Counted from the stretch's first letter, positions 47,968 through 57,769 are shown. The stretch is DNA of 64,000 nucleotides from Saccharicrinis sp963675435 (GCA_963675435.1 OY776216.1:1054001-1118000); one strand, 5' to 3'. The notes: generated by a model not told the origin, from the sequence alone. A program made the numbers and translations.

Positions 47968-48938
47968 TTTTAAAGCAAGTTCATAACAATAAAATAGGAG
48001 CATATGCATTTATGCTCCTTGTTTTAATTGTATTATGGGTTATACCTGTATTAAAAAGTGATGTTGTTTCAGCTTCTATACATTCTAAAATGCCTTTATG
48101 GAATCTACTGTCTCCATTGGTAAAGAATAACTGGGTATCACTTTTATCGAGTTTCTTCTGCGCACTTTTTATTGTTTTAGGAATCACCCGATATAATACC
48201 AGGTATAGTTTGCTTCAATCGCAGTCTGCTTTGCCAGGCTTTATCTTTATACTACTTGCTGGTAGTATTCCATCTATACAGCACTTAAGTCCCATCTGGT
48301 TATCTGCAATTTTTATAATTCTAAGTTTTGGTTATTTGTTCGAGGCTTATAATTATAGAAAAACGATGAAAGAGTGCTTTTTAGCTTCTTTTTGGATTGC
48401 CGTTGGTAGTTTGTTTTCGTATAAAATAGTTCTGTTATTTCCCTTAATATTGCTGGTAATGTTCGTTTTAAGGATATTGTCATTTAAGTCTTTTCTTGCA
48501 ACAATCATCGGTTTTATTCTACCTTGGATTTTTGTTTTAGGATATGAGTTGGCTTTGGGGAGTATAGATGATTTTCTTTTTTATATTGAACCAACCAAGC
48601 AAAAGTTAATTTGGCCCTATGATTTTTCATCTATTACTTTAATTTATTTTGGAACATTATTATTACTGTTATTTATTTCTATTGCTAAGGTAATTAATGA
48701 ATTAGGGAAAAGGAAAATATTCACACGAAAGCAATATAATTCGATTATATTAACTACGTTATATATTGTTGTTGTTGTAATTATTACAGGAGGTAGTAAA
48801 GAGATTATGCCCTTAATAGCAATCTTTATTTCTCTATTGATTTCATATCTTATTGGTAGCCTGACTTCCTGGCTTTGGCAAAACATATTCTTTTTTAGTG
48901 TTGTAGCATTAACAATTATTGGACAATTGTTCTTGTAA
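47964..48938 (+). CDS. Polytopic membrane protein of unknown function
   Basis: A 324-residue protein with roughly eight to nine hydrophobic helices and short polar loops, and no enzyme motif I recognise. It resembles the DUF6427-type membrane proteins of Bacteroidota in length and pattern, but I cannot confirm that. It overlaps purD by four bases and is two bases from the carbamoyltransferase gene, so the three are one transcription unit. A role in envelope or glycan export is possible; nothing in the sequence proves it. Confidence 0.75.
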   Translation: MILKQVHNNKIGAYAFMLLVLIVLWVIPVLKSDVVSASIHSKMPLWNLLSPLVKNNWVSLLSSFFCALFIVLGITRYNTRYSLLQSQSALPGFIFILLAGSIPSIQHLSPIWLSAIFIILSFGYLFEAYNYRKTMKECFLASFWIAVGSLFSYKIVLLFPLILLVMFVLRILSFKSFLATIIGFILPWIFVLGYELALGSIDDFLFYIEPTKQKLIWPYDFSSITLIYFGTLLLLLFISIAKVINELGKRKIFTRKQYNSIILTTLYIVVVVIITGGSKEIMPLIAIFISLLISYLIGSLTSWLWQNIFFFSVVALTIIGQLFL

Positions 48939-48940
48939 CT

Positions 48941-50590
48941 ATGAATGTTTTAAAACCAACGTTGGCTATATATGCTATTCAAGATCGACTGAATAGTGAT
49001 ACTCCTTATTTTGTGCACGACCATGCAATTACATTAATGCATGAAGGAAGAGTTTTAAAGCATCTTACCTTTGAAAGAAAAAGTCGTAATAAGCACGACA
49101 ATAAATTACACGAATCATTGTATCAGGTTTTGAAAGAAGAAAAGCTTTTAGCTCCGGATGATTTTGATTTGGTTTTTCCTGATAATGTTGTAGGTAGAGC
49201 AATGATATCTTTATGCGGAAAGCTTCGTTACGAAGGGCCTTTAAATGATATGTTGTTGTCAACCGTTGAAAAGGGACGGTGTTGGTGGTTAGATCATGAA
49301 AGATCAGGTTGTTCAATTAATCATGAATTAGCGCACATTAGTAGTTGTCTTCCTTTTTATGGTGATTTTAAAGAAAACAGCCTATTAATTCACTTCGATG
49401 GAGGAGGAAGTTTATCTAATTTTTCTGCCTGGAAATATACTAATGGCCAACTTAGCAACCTTGAGTTTCATTGGGATTATAAGTTTCTCTCATCATTTTT
49501 TAATGCGAATGCTCTTGTTTTTGGAATCATAGGAGCGAAATATGATCAGCAAAATTCCGTTCCCGGAAAAATGATGGGTTTGGCTTCTTATGGTAGTTAT
49601 TCTAAAGATATAGAAGCATGGTTGGTAGCTAATAATTATTTTTCAGAACTGTGGGGGAAGAAAGGGGAGTTTTATGCTAAGGCAAAACAATCCTTCAATT
49701 GGAAGGAAGGAAAATTAGATACCCATGATCCATTTTTACACAATATTGTGGCGACACTTCAGCATATCTTTATTCGTGACTTTTTAAATGTGCTGGAAAG
49801 ATTACAAACACAAACTAATGCTGATTATTTATACTACAGTGGGGGAGCGGCACTAAATATTGTTGCTAATACAACTATTCTTAACTCTGGTTTATTTAAA
49901 GATGTATTTATACCTCCTTGTACCGAAGATAGTGGATTGTCATTGGGGGCAGCAGCTTTTGTGGAATGGCAGAAACATGGGAAGTTAGAGATTCATTCTC
50001 CATATTTAAACAACTGGCAAATTGAAACATATCAGGATATCTCATTAGAGGATATTAAGGATATTGCAGCTTTTATTTTTCAGGGTAAGGTTGTTGGTGT
50101 TTGTAATGGTTACGGAGAGGCTGGTCCAAGAGCTTTAGGTAATAGGAGTATTGTAGCTTTGGCTAATGACAAGGAATTAGCAAATCGCGTTAGCATGCAG
50201 CATAAGGGCAGAGAATGGTATCGTCCGGTTGCTCCGATTATGCTTGAAGAAAATGCAAAATATTATACGGGATTAAAAGAGGTTCATCATCTGAGCGATT
50301 TGATGTTGTTAGATTTTGATATTGATAAGGATAAAGTACACGAAATAGAAGGTGTTGTACATGTTGATGGAACTGCTAGAGTACAAACGATACGTAATGA
50401 AGCACAAAATTATTTTATGTTTCATTTGCTTACTTGTTTACATGAAAAGTATGGAGTTAGGGCCTTAATTAATACATCTTTTAATAAAAGAGGAGAGCCA
50501 ATTGTGCATACACACGAAGACTCCATTAATTCCGCTAAAAACATGAAACTCGATGCTGTGGTTTTAAATGGTAAGCTGCAAAGGCTATAA
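48941..50590 (+). CDS. Carbamoyltransferase (NodU/CmcH family)
   Basis: A 549-residue carbamoyltransferase. The amino-terminal Kae1-like domain has NHELAHISSCLPFYGDF (metal-binding His residues) and LIHFDGGGS. The C-terminal YrdC-like domain has GYGEAGPRALGNRSIVA, WYRPVAPIMLEE and ALINTSFNKRGEPIV. These enzymes transfer a carbamoyl group from carbamoyl phosphate through carbamoyl-AMP to a hydroxyl of a small molecule or sugar; the acceptor here is unknown. It is the last gene of the purD group and is convergent with the next gene, overlapping its stop codon region by six bases. Confidence 0.92.
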   Translation: MNVLKPTLAIYAIQDRLNSDTPYFVHDHAITLMHEGRVLKHLTFERKSRNKHDNKLHESLYQVLKEEKLLAPDDFDLVFPDNVVGRAMISLCGKLRYEGPLNDMLLSTVEKGRCWWLDHERSGCSINHELAHISSCLPFYGDFKENSLLIHFDGGGSLSNFSAWKYTNGQLSNLEFHWDYKFLSSFFNANALVFGIIGAKYDQQNSVPGKMMGLASYGSYSKDIEAWLVANNYFSELWGKKGEFYAKAKQSFNWKEGKLDTHDPFLHNIVATLQHIFIRDFLNVLERLQTQTNADYLYYSGGAALNIVANTTILNSGLFKDVFIPPCTEDSGLSLGAAAFVEWQKHGKLEIHSPYLNNWQIETYQDISLEDIKDIAAFIFQGKVVGVCNGYGEAGPRALGNRSIVALANDKELANRVSMQHKGREWYRPVAPIMLEENAKYYTGLKEVHHLSDLMLLDFDIDKDKVHEIEGVVHVDGTARVQTIRNEAQNYFMFHLLTCLHEKYGVRALINTSFNKRGEPIVHTHEDSINSAKNMKLDAVVLNGKLQRL

Positions 50591-51088
50591 CGTAAATACT
50601 TTCCAGTTTTTATTGAGTTTATACTTTACTTTTTTAGTTGGGAAAGCCAGTTTAATGGCAAAATTGGTCGTTAATCCAATTCCTGTTGAATATAGTAATC
50701 TTTCAGTAGTGTTAATGTCATTCATATCACTGAGCGCATAATACGAGCCTATAGTGGCTACAGATGTTAATGCAAACTTTAAAAGCTGCGATCCTACACT
50801 TACTTTTCTTACGCCTGTAATATCCTGCAATCTAATTTCTCTTCTTTCTAAAGGACCTCTAAATAATCTTGATTTTCCAAGTACTACAGAACTATCATTA
50901 ACTGATAATATGTAATTCATGGTTAATTCCTTTTGTTTTAAATAACCACTGTACTCCAGTAAAACTAAGCCACCAGTTTGAATTTGAACAGCTTGTTGCT
51001 CTGTTTCATTCAGAAAAACGAGTATTTTTTTTTGTGCTTTGAGGTTACCTAAGCTTATAAATAGTATGAACATTAATATATATCGCAT
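50585..51088 (-). CDS. Hypothetical exported protein
   Basis: A 167-residue protein with an amino-terminal signal peptide (MRYILMFILFISLGNLKAQ). A beta-rich part holds a LFRGPLERREIRLQDITGVR segment, and a moderately hydrophobic region (KFALTSVATIGSYYALSDM) could be a membrane-inserted hairpin. I recognise no family. It lies 126 bp downstream of an outer-membrane protein gene in the same direction. Confidence 0.7.
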   Translation of the reverse strand: MRYILMFILFISLGNLKAQKKILVFLNETEQQAVQIQTGGLVLLEYSGYLKQKELTMNYILSVNDSSVVLGKSRLFRGPLERREIRLQDITGVRKVSVGSQLLKFALTSVATIGSYYALSDMNDINTTERLLYSTGIGLTTNFAIKLAFPTKKVKYKLNKNWKVFTL

Positions 51089-51214
51089 GAGTTAACTCTT
51101 TTTTACAAAGAAAATGAATTGGGGGAAACAAAAAAAGGTGTTTAATTATTTTGCATTGAATAATTATACACCTTTAGTATTTATAAATTTTACCGAACTT
51201 TTTTATTCCGTTGG

Positions 51215-51793
51215 TTAAAGGTTAAGAGAGAACCCAAAGTTTACAGAGAAACCTTCTGCAATTATTTTAAGATCAATATCTTCATTGTAAGTGGTTGACA
51301 TATATAAATATCCTAGTGCGAGGTCTAGTGAAACATATTTGTTGGCAAAAACAGCGATTCCGGCATTTAAATCAAGACCTGTTGTGTTGAAAGATATTTC
51401 ATAATCGTCATCAGTAGTTTTATTTCTGCCAAATCCTAAAGCAGACTGAATAAAAGGTTTAAACTTAGAATTACCGATATAATACCTTGCCATTGGTCCG
51501 AATATGAACCCATTTTCTTTTAGTCCTTCATGATTTTGATAGGAATACTCCATTGTAAAACCAACCGCCAGGTTATCAATAAAAAAATAAGCGATGGATG
51601 GTTCCAGATTAAAACTGGTTGTTTTTTGATGATCTCCTGTATCATTTCCATCATATTCTATTCGTGTGGTTAGTTGACTAAAGGAAGATAGGTTAGTAGA
51701 TCCAGAAAATAGATAAGTGCCTTTTTTAGTTTGAGCAATTGATGATAATTGAAAGCAAAGAACTAGAATGGGTATAAATAATGATTTTTTCAT
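51215..51793 (-). CDS. Outer membrane beta-barrel protein
   Basis: A 192-residue protein with signal peptide MKKSLFIPILVLCFQLSSIA ahead of QTKKGT. Alternating hydrophobic strands fit an eight-stranded barrel: LEPSIAYFFIDNLAVGFTME, FGPMARYYIGNSKFKPFI and LDLALGYLYMSTTY, ending in VNFGFSLNL with hydrophobic alternation. It resembles the porin-like/OmpW-size barrels common in Bacteroidota. No function can be given from sequence alone. Confidence 0.8.
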   Translation of the reverse strand: MKKSLFIPILVLCFQLSSIAQTKKGTYLFSGSTNLSSFSQLTTRIEYDGNDTGDHQKTTSFNLEPSIAYFFIDNLAVGFTMEYSYQNHEGLKENGFIFGPMARYYIGNSKFKPFIQSALGFGRNKTTDDDYEISFNTTGLDLNAGIAVFANKYVSLDLALGYLYMSTTYNEDIDLKIIAEGFSVNFGFSLNL

Positions 51794-51945
51794 TTTTACG
51801 TTTGATTTGAAATTTCGGATGCGAATATATTAAAAATAGAATTAGAGGAATTGTACACTGGACGATATTGGTTATATATTCTAATATATTTATAATAGTA
51901 TATACCCTATTTGTCTAAAAATATTTTGTAGTTAGTCAAAATAAA

Positions 51946-51985
51946 AAAAGGCCTTTACCAGATAATTCTGATGAAGGCCTTTGTA
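51946..51985 (-). terminator. Hairpin terminator of tyrS
   Basis: AAAGGCCTTT near 51947 and AAGGCCTTT near 51974 form an inverted repeat with A and T runs at each side, just after the tyrS stop on the minus strand. Confidence 0.8.
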
Positions 51986-52002
51986 TTAAAATATTTTATA
52001 GT

Positions 52003-53295
52003 TTACTCTGCAACTACAACAAAGTAATTTTTCTTTCCTTTTTGGAACAGTAAGTACTTATCATTTAATAAGTAATCTTCCTTAACGAGCATGTCTTGTG
52101 CTGTAATTTTTTCCTTGTTTAAACTTACACCACCACCTTTAATGGTTTTTCTAGCTTCTCCTTTCGATGGGAAAATTTCCGTTTGAACAGCAATTAATTC
52201 TAAAATATCGAGTCCTTCAGTAAGGTCACTTTTTGCGATATTAAATGTTGGAACACCTTCAAAAACCGATAAGAAAGTATCTTCATCAATCTTTTTTAGC
52301 GCATCCATTGTTGATTTTCCAAATAAAATTTGGCTGGCTTCTACAGCTGTTTCGTATGCTTCTCTTCCATGAATCATTACAGTAACTTCCTCAGCAAGTT
52401 TTTTCTGAAGCGCTCTGGCATGAGGAGCTTCTGCATGCTCTTTTGCCAAACTTTCAACTTCTTCTTGCGATAAAAGTGTAAATATCTTAATATACTTCTC
52501 AGCATCAGCATCAGAAGTGTTTAACCAGAATTGGTAAAATTTATAAGGACTGGTTCTCTTTGGATCTAACCAAATATTTCCAGATTCTGTTTTACCAAAC
52601 TTACCACCATCAGCTTTAGTGATTAAAGGACAGGTCATGGCAAATGCTTCTCCTCCTAATTTTCTACGGATAAGTTCTGTTCCGGTAGTAATATTTCCCC
52701 ACTGATCAGACCCTCCCATTTGAAGTTTACAATTGTGTGTTTTATATAAATGGTAAAAATCAGTTCCCTGAACTAACTGATAGGTAAATTCAGTAAAAGA
52801 TAATCCAGTATTTCCTTCGCCACTGATTCTTTTCTTTACAGAATCTTTGGCCATCATATAATTTACAGTAAGGTGTTTTCCAATATCACGGATAAACTCA
52901 AGAAATGAAAATTCCTTCATCCAGTCGTAGTTATTCACCATTAGCGCCTGGTTTTCAGCGCCGCTATTAAAATCTAAGAAACGACTTAATTGAGCTTTTA
53001 AGCAATCCTGATTATGACGAAGTGTTGTTTCATCTAATAAGTTTCTTTCTGCTGATTTTCCAGATGGATCTCCAATCATTCCGGTAGCTCCACCGACTAA
53101 TACAACTGGGCGGTGACCTGCAACTTGTAAATGTTTTAACATCATTACAGAAACTAGGTGACCAATATGTAAAGAGTCTGCAGTAGGATCAATTCCCACA
53201 TATGCAGTTGTCAATTCTTTTTGTAGTTGTTCTTCCGTTCCGGGCATCATATCGTGAATCATGCCACGCCATTTCAATTCCTCAACAAAATTCAT
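52003..53295 (-). CDS. tyrS: Tyrosine--tRNA ligase
   Basis: A 430-residue class I aminoacyl-tRNA synthetase that charges tRNA-Tyr. It begins MNFVEELKWRGMIHDMMPGT. The HIGH motif is residues 43-46 (SLHIGHL), and the KMSKS-type loop is DGGKFGKTESG. The tyrosine-binding QLVQGTDFYHLYK and GGSDQWGNI are conserved. The C-terminal 70 residues are an S4 RNA-binding domain (KGGGVSLNKEKI). It follows the cvpA-like gene by 78 bp and ends at a hairpin terminator. Confidence 0.97.
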   Translation of the reverse strand: MNFVEELKWRGMIHDMMPGTEEQLQKELTTAYVGIDPTADSLHIGHLVSVMMLKHLQVAGHRPVVLVGGATGMIGDPSGKSAERNLLDETTLRHNQDCLKAQLSRFLDFNSGAENQALMVNNYDWMKEFSFLEFIRDIGKHLTVNYMMAKDSVKKRISGEGNTGLSFTEFTYQLVQGTDFYHLYKTHNCKLQMGGSDQWGNITTGTELIRRKLGGEAFAMTCPLITKADGGKFGKTESGNIWLDPKRTSPYKFYQFWLNTSDADAEKYIKIFTLLSQEEVESLAKEHAEAPHARALQKKLAEEVTVMIHGREAYETAVEASQILFGKSTMDALKKIDEDTFLSVFEGVPTFNIAKSDLTEGLDILELIAVQTEIFPSKGEARKTIKGGGVSLNKEKITAQDMLVKEDYLLNDKYLLFQKGKKNYFVVVAE

Positions 53296-53373
53296 GGTTA
53301 TATTTTTAACTTATGATTTTTCTTTTTTTTATGTGGTGCCAAAGATAATAGAAAAGATTGTGAATTAATGAGA

Positions 53374-53898
53374 TTAAATACTTACATCCATAACTTCTTG
53401 AACCTTGTTTTTCGCATTGTCCTTGTCAAAATTTAAATACGGGAATACTCTTGGTGCAAATTCAGATAAGGGTTCATATAAAATAGAACTATCTCTGGTA
53501 TCTTCTGGTATTAGATTGAATGTACGATCAAATGATGCAAAAATGGCCATTATAATGCTTAATACAAAAGCATACTTGACAAATGAAAAGAGTGCACCAA
53601 ATACCCGGTTTATAAAGCCAAGAGCCACTGCAGTTATGAGTTTGTCTATAGCTTTGGCAATAAGATGCACAGCAATAACAATACCTGCAAAAGTGATGAT
53701 AAAAGCAATGAGCCCAATATAACTTACAGAGATATGTTGCATTAACCATTCTTCAGTTAATCCGGAAAATTTAATGGCTCCCAATACGCCAAGTACAAGA
53801 GCTGTTAAAGATGCCAATTCAATGACCAGCCCATTTTTGTAACCTCTTACAAGAGCAATAATTAAAATGATACCTGCTACGATGTCAAAATAGTTCAT
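53374..53898 (-). CDS. CvpA family membrane protein
   Basis: A 174-residue protein with four predicted membrane helices and the family's opening MNYFDIVAGIILIIALVRGY and GLVIELASLTALVLGVLGAI. The Gly- and Arg-containing loop RGYKNG is typical. CvpA was named for colicin V production, and in general it affects envelope homeostasis; the molecular activity is not settled. The C-terminal tail (about 50 residues) is soluble. It lies upstream of tyrS in the same orientation. Confidence 0.88.
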   Translation of the reverse strand: MNYFDIVAGIILIIALVRGYKNGLVIELASLTALVLGVLGAIKFSGLTEEWLMQHISVSYIGLIAFIITFAGIVIAVHLIAKAIDKLITAVALGFINRVFGALFSFVKYAFVLSIIMAIFASFDRTFNLIPEDTRDSSILYEPLSEFAPRVFPYLNFDKDNAKNKVQEVMDVSI

Positions 53899-54052
53899 TG
53901 TCGAAAAAATTTATGCTAAAATAATTAAATTTATATGGTTGGTTGACTTTTTGAACAAGAAAAAATAATGAACAGAACTGCGTTTTTTATGATTGTCATC
54001 ATAACAGTTCTATTAAGAAAATTTTTATATTTAAAGTCTTAAAATAATATGT

Positions 54053-55570
54053 ATGCCTATACTTAATTCGATTATATCATTAGTAAATACACGCCGATTA
54101 TCACAAATAAATCACTTTAAAGAAAATCCAGAAGAAGTTCAACAGGAACAACTTTTTGATTTGATCAAAAGATCAAAAGATACACATCATGGTAAGCATT
54201 ATGATTTTGCTTCAATAAAAACAATTTCTCAGTTTCAAGAACGTGTACCAGTTCAAAAGTATGAACAAATGGAATCAGTAATTGATAATATCAGGCACGG
54301 AGATAAGAATGTTTTATGGCCTGGTGAGATTAGGTGGTTTGCAAAATCGTCTGGTACAACATCCTCAAAAAGTAAATTCATCCCTGTGTCGAAGGAGGCA
54401 TTGGAAGATTGTCATTTTAGAGGAGGGAAGGATGTATTGGCTCTTTATAATGAGTTGTATCCGGAAAATGATTTGTTTAGTGGTAAGGGATTAACACTTG
54501 GTGGTAGTCAGAAGCTGAGTAAGTATAGTAAAGAGTCATTTTATGGAGACCTTTCTGCCATTTTAATTGGTAATCTGCCTTTTTGGGTAAATTTTATTCG
54601 TACTCCTGATCAAAGCATTGCTTTGTTGGATAAATGGGAAGAGAAACTAGTTAAAATGACTGAAGCTACAATTAATGAGAATGTAACTTCGTTATCTGGT
54701 GTACCATCCTGGTTTTTGGTTTTAATCAAGCATATTTTAAAAACTAAAGGCACAGATAATTTATTAGATATATGGCCAAATTTGGAGCTCTTTATACATG
54801 GGGGTATCAACTTTGAACCTTATAGGGATCAGTATAAAAAGATCATACCATCGGATAAAATGCATTATATGGAAACGTATAACGCTTCTGAAGGCTTTTT
54901 TGCAATTCAGGATGATCCGCAAGATTCATCTATGTTACTGATGTTAGACTATGGTATTTTCTATGAGTTTGTTCCAATTAGTGAGTACGGAAAAGAACAT
55001 CCAATTGCGTTAACTTTAGATCAGGTTGAACTAGAAACCAATTATGCTATGATTATCTCTACAAATGGAGGTTTATGGCGATATGTAGTTGGTGATACCA
55101 TTAAGTTTACATCGAAATATCCATTTAAAATAAAGATTACTGGAAGAACTAAGCATTTTATTAATGCTTTTGGGGAAGAAGTAATTGTAGATAACTCTAA
55201 TCAGGCTATAAATTATGCATGTGAACAAACAGGAGCCGTAATTAAAGAGTACACTGCTGCACCAATGTATATGAGTACAGAGGTACAGGGACGACATCAA
55301 TGGATTATTGAGTTTGAGAAGGAACCTGATGATTTAAATGCCTTTACTCATTATCTGGATAAGGAACTTCAAAATGTAAATTCAGATTATGAAGCAAAAA
55401 GATATAAGGATATTACATTAGCTGAACCCAAAATTGAAATTGCAAGGAAGGACTTGTTTTTTGATTGGCTTAAAAAGCATAATAAATTAGGTGGACAAAA
55501 TAAAGTGCCACGCTTATCCAACAATAGAGATTTAATGGAAGAGTTACTGGCCATTAATCAAATAAGTTAA
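54053..55570 (+). CDS. GH3 auxin-responsive promoter family protein
   Basis: A 505-residue member of the GH3 family of ANL adenylating enzymes. Plant relatives join amino acids to acyl acids such as jasmonate and auxin; the bacterial substrates are unknown. Motifs include the P-loop-like WFAKSSGTTSSKSKFIPVS, METYNASEGFFAIQDD and GLWRYVVGDTIKF, then KITGRTKHFINAFGEEV. It is full length and lies 59 bp upstream of the deoxynucleoside kinase gene. Confidence 0.92.
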   Translation: MPILNSIISLVNTRRLSQINHFKENPEEVQQEQLFDLIKRSKDTHHGKHYDFASIKTISQFQERVPVQKYEQMESVIDNIRHGDKNVLWPGEIRWFAKSSGTTSSKSKFIPVSKEALEDCHFRGGKDVLALYNELYPENDLFSGKGLTLGGSQKLSKYSKESFYGDLSAILIGNLPFWVNFIRTPDQSIALLDKWEEKLVKMTEATINENVTSLSGVPSWFLVLIKHILKTKGTDNLLDIWPNLELFIHGGINFEPYRDQYKKIIPSDKMHYMETYNASEGFFAIQDDPQDSSMLLMLDYGIFYEFVPISEYGKEHPIALTLDQVELETNYAMIISTNGGLWRYVVGDTIKFTSKYPFKIKITGRTKHFINAFGEEVIVDNSNQAINYACEQTGAVIKEYTAAPMYMSTEVQGRHQWIIEFEKEPDDLNAFTHYLDKELQNVNSDYEAKRYKDITLAEPKIEIARKDLFFDWLKKHNKLGGQNKVPRLSNNRDLMEELLAINQIS

Positions 55571-55629
55571 ATTGTTGATGGATGTTTTTATACTTTTGAG
55601 TTGAATTTAATTACAAAATATTTGATAAT

Positions 55630-56244
55630 ATGCATATAGCAATAGCCGGTAATATTGGTTCCGGTAAAACAACGCTAACTACCCTTTTAGCCAATCATTA
55701 TGGATGGGATTCGCACTATGAAGAAGTAGATGATAACCCTTATTTAGCTGATTTTTATGAAGATATGCAAAGGTGGGCATTTAATCTTCAGGTGTTTTTT
55801 TTGAATAGCCGTTTTTCTCAGGTTAACGAAATTCGTAAAATGGGAAAAACAGTTATTCAGGATCGAACCATTTATGAAGATGCTTATATATTTGCTCCAA
55901 ACCTTTATGATATGGGATTGATGAGTAAGCGTGACTTTGATAACTATGCTTCATTATTTGAATTAATGAGTAGTTTGGTTCAGGCTCCGGATTTATTAAT
56001 TTATCTGCGAGCTTCAGTACCAAAACTGGTTGAACAAATACAAAACAGAGGACGCGAATATGAAAATAATATTCGTTTGGATTATCTCAAGAGGTTAAAT
56101 GAAAGATACGAAGCCTGGATTGAACAATACGACAAAGGTAAATTGCTTATTGTAAATGTTGATGAGTATAATTTCATAAAAAATAAATCAGATTTAAGTA
56201 CTATTATCGATAGAGTTGACGCTCATGTTAATGGGTTATTTTAA
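55630..56244 (+). CDS. Deoxynucleoside kinase
   Basis: A 204-residue dNK/dGK-type kinase that phosphorylates deoxynucleosides with ATP for nucleotide salvage. It has the P-loop GNIGSGKTT at residues 7-15, the motif QDRTIYEDAYIFA (DR-type catalytic region), and a C-terminal lid REYENNIRLDYLKRLN. Which base it prefers cannot be told. It is cytosolic. The gene ends seven bp from the convergent outer-membrane protein gene. Confidence 0.93.
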   Translation: MHIAIAGNIGSGKTTLTTLLANHYGWDSHYEEVDDNPYLADFYEDMQRWAFNLQVFFLNSRFSQVNEIRKMGKTVIQDRTIYEDAYIFAPNLYDMGLMSKRDFDNYASLFELMSSLVQAPDLLIYLRASVPKLVEQIQNRGREYENNIRLDYLKRLNERYEAWIEQYDKGKLLIVNVDEYNFIKNKSDLSTIIDRVDAHVNGLF

Positions 56245-56251
56245 ATCAGTG

Positions 56252-56929
56252 TTACTTAAAAAATAATTTAGCAGAAAGCCCCCAGTGATTTTGTTTATCG
56301 TGGGGGTTTATTGTTATATCTTTTTCAGGAATATATTCAGCCTCAATATCGGGAATTAAAGAGAATCGGATTCCAACCTGCAGGTAGTTTACTTTTGATA
56401 GTTCGAATAAGAATCCAAATTCAGCACCATATCCGGCATGTAAAGTGTTTGTAGTTATAGAAACTGATTCATTGCTGGCATAAGAAGAATTAAAGTCCCG
56501 ATAATTACGTAAATAATACAATCCAAAGATGGCGCCTAAATAAGGTTTAATCTCCTGGTCTGAAAAATAGTAATTACCCTGAGCACTTAAATTAACCATT
56601 TGGTAGTTCACTTTTATATCTCCATACTGTTGCGGATTCCATGTTTTTTTATCCTTAGGAAAATAGGAGTAAGCAAGTTCTGATAATAAAGAGAGACGAG
56701 GGTTAAACATCCATAAGGTACCCACATTTAAATTAATGCCGGGATTAGCAACTGTTGCAAAACCAAAGTCTTCGATAGTAGGATTTTTCTTCGAAACAAT
56801 TTTTCCAAAACCATTATCCGGAACAACTGCACCAATTCCACCTCCCCACATTAATTTTTCCTGAGCATACGAATTAAGAAGAATAAACTGCAAAAAGATT
56901 GTTATAATAAAGAATTTTTGACGTGGCAT
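56252..56929 (-). CDS. Outer membrane beta-barrel protein
   Basis: A 225-residue exported protein. Signal peptide MPRQKFFIITIFLQFILLNSYAQ is followed by aromatic-rich alternating strands: LSLLSELAYSYFPKDKK, YLGAIFGLYYLRNYRDF and GYGAEFGFLFELSKVNYLQV, ending in HWGLSAKLFFK, whose final Phe-Lys resembles barrel end signals. It belongs to the general outer-membrane beta-barrel class in Bacteroidota; its role is unknown. It stands alone and is convergent with the kinase gene. Confidence 0.8.
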   Translation of the reverse strand: MPRQKFFIITIFLQFILLNSYAQEKLMWGGGIGAVVPDNGFGKIVSKKNPTIEDFGFATVANPGINLNVGTLWMFNPRLSLLSELAYSYFPKDKKTWNPQQYGDIKVNYQMVNLSAQGNYYFSDQEIKPYLGAIFGLYYLRNYRDFNSSYASNESVSITTNTLHAGYGAEFGFLFELSKVNYLQVGIRFSLIPDIEAEYIPEKDITINPHDKQNHWGLSAKLFFK

Positions 56930-57066
56930 ACGTTGCTTAATGAATTAATTTACTGCGAATATAATGATTAATACAAAATCAAAATTCAATAAATTGACAT
57001 AAAAGGTTTGTATATGTTTTTCTTTTATCTATATTTGCATCCGCAAAAATGTTAGTGATAACATTT

Positions 57067-57148
57067 GCCCAGATGGCGGAATTGGTAGACGCGCTGGTCT
57101 CAAACACCAGTGGGGCAACCCGTGCCGGTTCGATCCCGGCTCTGGGTA
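57067..57148 (+). tRNA. tRNA-Leu (anticodon CAA)
   Basis: An 82-nt class II tRNA starting GCCCAGATGGCGGAATTGGT, with an anticodon stem CTGGT/ACCAG around the loop CTCAAAC (anticodon CAA, codon TTG). It has a variable arm GTGGGGCAACCCGT and T arm GGTTCGATCC. CCA is not encoded. It marks the left edge of the accessory region that runs to the window end. Confidence 0.95.
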
Positions 57149-57154
57149 CAGATA

Positions 57155-57192
57155 AACCTCTTGATTAGTTGATAATCAAGAGGTTTTGTTTT
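57155..57192 (+). terminator. Terminator of tRNA-Leu
   Basis: AACCTCTTGATTA (57155-57167) and TAATCAAGAGGTT (57173-57185) form a perfect 13-bp stem followed by a T-rich tail. Confidence 0.85.
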
Positions 57193-57499
57193 TTATGAGT
57201 AGTAAATTGATAGTAAATATTGATTTATTTTCTTGTAGGTGTATCTTCTAAATTTAATTCTTTGAATTTTAGCTATAATCTTAATACTTTTTGCGTAAAC
57301 GTGTAAACGTGTAAACATGTAAACTCTAGTATTTAATGTGTTGTTTGTGAGTGTATTATTGTTTTACTTAATGGTTTACGAGTATTACTATTCTTTGATA
57401 ACATTTTAATTAAATAGATTATTTATAATCATTAAGTATGTTAATGAAATTTTAATTCTCATATATTAAGGATTTTATAAATCCTAAGCTATTAGTTTT
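57186..57499. other. AT-rich gap with a short tandem repeat
   Basis: No gene seen. At 57295-57324 the unit GTAAAC occurs four times with an 8-bp period (GTAAACGT, GTAAACGT, GTAAACAT, GTAAAC). One further ACGTGTAAAC lies at 57891-57900, on the other side of the small gene at 57500. These could be protein-binding sites or part of an attachment region. Confidence 0.5.
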
Positions 57500-57769
57500 T
57501 TAACGAATATTATCTGAGAAATCTTTTGATAGATGTAAAATGATAAGACACTCGGTTTCTTCTTTGGAATAATCACTACGAAACCTTTCAACCATCCAAC
57601 ATTCATCCTCTTCAATTTTTTCTAACATTTTTATCTGGTCTTTATCTTTGATAAAATCATCCCATTTGCAATGGAATATTTCACCATGAGAAGGAATATG
57701 ACAAGGATTTTCAATTGAAAATTCCTTTAAACTTAAATCTCCAAATATTACTTTTAAGGTAGTCTTCAT
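57500..57769 (-). CDS. Hypothetical protein
   Basis: An 89-residue acidic protein, MKTTLKVIFGDLSLKEFSIE and then NPCHIPSHGEIFHCKWDDF, with two Cys, two His and an acidic helix (KMLEKIEEDECWMVERF). There is no signal peptide or membrane segment. I do not recognise the family. It lies alone in the accessory region between GTAAACGT-type repeats, with 301 bp of AT-rich DNA without visible features on its right. Confidence 0.6.
   Translation of the reverse strand: MKTTLKVIFGDLSLKEFSIENPCHIPSHGEIFHCKWDDFIKDKDQIKMLEKIEEDECWMVERFRSDYSKEETECLIILHLSKDFSDNIR

Noticed and set aside
57295..57324. Possible CRISPR array from regular short repeats
   Set aside because: Unit is only 8 bp with no spacers and four copies; no cas genes. 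Not a CRISPR array, and I found none elsewhere.
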